A stretch of DNA of 51,670 bases from JBMNOI01 sp050942995. GTDB lineage: Bacteria > Chloroflexota > Anaerolineae > UBA1429. A program made the translations under genes and the position numbers. Below, one piece after another: positions 50,959-51,670 of the stretch. The DNA is taken from assembly GCA_050942995.1 (NCBI GenBank), contig JBMNOI010000006.1, positions 1 through 51,670 on the forward strand, read 5' to 3'. Position 1 is the stretch's first letter. Each line of letters begins with the position of its first letter. The notes under the pieces were generated by a model. The model was given only the letters and a program-made list of their open reading frames with translations, did no database searches and was not told the origin of the DNA.

Positions 50959-51513
50959 TCAGACCGGCGACGTCAGCATCGAACGAACCGCCTCGGCGAT
51001 CTGCTCCATCTTGTAGGAACGGGTAAAGCGGGTCACGGCGATGAAATCGGTCTTTTTCGCGCCCACGTGCTGAATCCAGCGCTCCATCGTCTCCAGACAG
51101 GTGACGGCGCCGTTGCCGCTTCCCCCGGCCGCCGCCACAGCCAGCACCGGCGTGGACGCCAGCGAATCGGGTCCCTCGGGCACGAGAAAGGTGCAGCGGC
51201 GCACGCGATCGAGCATCGCCTTCATCGACTCGCTGGGCTCGCCAAAGTAAACCGGCGTCACAAGCACCAGGGCATCGGCGGCCGTCATGCGCGTCAGCAG
51301 GTCGTCGAGATCATCCTCCTGGCAGCAGCGATGCTCCTCTCGACAGGGGCCCCACCCGTTCCCACAGGCGCGGCACAGGCCGATATCCAGATCGTTCAGC
51401 CGCACCGCCTCGGCCTGATGTCCTGCGGCGGCGGTTCCTTCGATCGCCGCCCGGGCGCACGCCGCCGTCAATCCGTCGTCATTGGGGCTCGAGCTGATGA
51501 CCAGTACCTTCAT
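50959..51513 (-). CDS. NAD(P)H-dependent FMN reductase / flavodoxin-like protein
   Basis: A 184-residue flavodoxin-fold oxidoreductase. The FMN phosphate loop is SSSPNDDGLTA and the second loop VTPVYFGEPSESMKAMLDRV. A Cys-rich insert, CRACGNGWGPCREEHRCCQEDD (six Cys, about residues 47-66), matches the iron-sulfur-flavoprotein-like NADPH-FMN reductases (C-x2-C...C-x-x-x-x-x-x-CC), so a cluster or redox disulfide is possible. ATG with AGGAGGAAGGACG. Confidence 0.88.
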   Translation of the reverse strand: MKVLVISSSPNDDGLTAACARAAIEGTAAAGHQAEAVRLNDLDIGLCRACGNGWGPCREEHRCCQEDDLDDLLTRMTAADALVLVTPVYFGEPSESMKAMLDRVRRCTFLVPEGPDSLASTPVLAVAAAGGSGNGAVTCLETMERWIQHVGAKKTDFIAVTRFTRSYKMEQIAEAVRSMLTSPV

Positions 51514-51545
51514 CGTCCTTCCTCCTCTTTGCAGATTCCACGTCG

Positions 51546-51670
51546 TCAGCCACCAAAGAGGCGGGGCAGCGCAATGCCTCGCGGTCTATCGAATCGCGGC
51601 CGACCACCGGCCAGCGGAAACAGGTAGAACAATCCGGCGCCCAGTATGCGCAACGCGCCGCCGATGAGCA
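51546..51670 (-). CDS. C-terminal end of a hydrophobic membrane protein (partial)
   Basis: The last 41 residues of a minus-strand gene entering from the right edge, ending at TGA 51548-51546. The visible part is a membrane helix (LLIGGALRILGAGLFYLFPLAGG) followed by a basic tail (RPRFDRPRGIALPRLFGG). Too short to name. Confidence 0.55.
   Translation of the reverse strand, partial: LIGGALRILGAGLFYLFPLAGGRPRFDRPRGIALPRLFGG

Noticed and set aside
1..51670. CRISPR array, insertion sequence, prophage or integron
   Set aside because: No regularly spaced repeats, transposase, integrase or attachment-site pair was seen anywhere in the window.

Overview
The window is GC-rich bacterial DNA with tightly packed genes, many ATGA start/stop overlaps and several lipoproteins with clear lipoboxes. 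TrmFO, a DapL-type aminotransferase, a non-pyrrolysine MttB homologue, several enolase-superfamily sugar-acid enzymes and large PAS-rich kinases together suggest a heterotrophic Chloroflexota bacterium (Anaerolineae-like). That placement is inferred from gene content; no rRNA or ribosomal protein gene is present to confirm it. Housekeeping promoters read as TTGNNN, 17 bp, TANNNT, and about a dozen can be placed.

Layout. 1-1994 (minus): two tandem MgtE-type Mg2+ transporters, the first cut by the window edge. 2518-8489 (minus): one long apparent operon opened by a strong promoter and a leader with a tiny ORF, then yedE, a TusA-like protein, a TIGR01977-type cysteine desulfurase and a DUF3343 protein (the selenium/sulfur-trafficking cassette), followed by alaX, a radical SAM protein and an enolase-superfamily enzyme. 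8558-11281: a membrane hybrid histidine kinase. 11682-17151: a GH78-type rhamnosidase, a G/C homopolymer tract, a lipoprotein and a second enolase-superfamily enzyme. 17382-20082 (plus): a stand-alone AICAR transformylase, a NagD-like HAD phosphatase and a histidine phosphatase. 20172-24981 (minus): trmFO, an M28 peptidase lipoprotein, dapL and hflX as one operon. 25210-27276: fusA with a long leader. 27656-30350: a BcsB-like envelope protein and a membrane protein with a degenerate GGDEF domain.

30867-38554: an S4-domain RNA-binding protein, a GNAT, a third enolase-superfamily enzyme, a clan GH-A-like glycosidase overlapping a solute-binding protein, tRNA-Arg(CCU) with promoter and terminator, and an 1130-residue REC-PAS-kinase-REC protein. 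38808-41870 (plus): a three-gene envelope module (HEXXH protein, HEAT-repeat lipoprotein, small membrane protein). 41939-46633 (minus): split transketolase, an MttB-superfamily protein and a GH4 glycosidase. 46844-48847: an MtaD-like deaminase fused to a CYTH-like domain. 49089-51670: a parvulin lipoprotein, a PIG-L deacetylase, an FMN reductase and the end of a membrane protein.

The most interesting signal is the yedE leader. A perfect Shine-Dalgarno drives an eight-codon ORF ending in TGA, followed at once by a roughly 40-nt imperfect hairpin resembling a bacterial SECIS, inside a selenium-associated operon. It could be a tiny selenoprotein or a regulatory leader peptide. Second in interest are the deaminase-CYTH fusion and the BcsB/degenerate-GGDEF pair.
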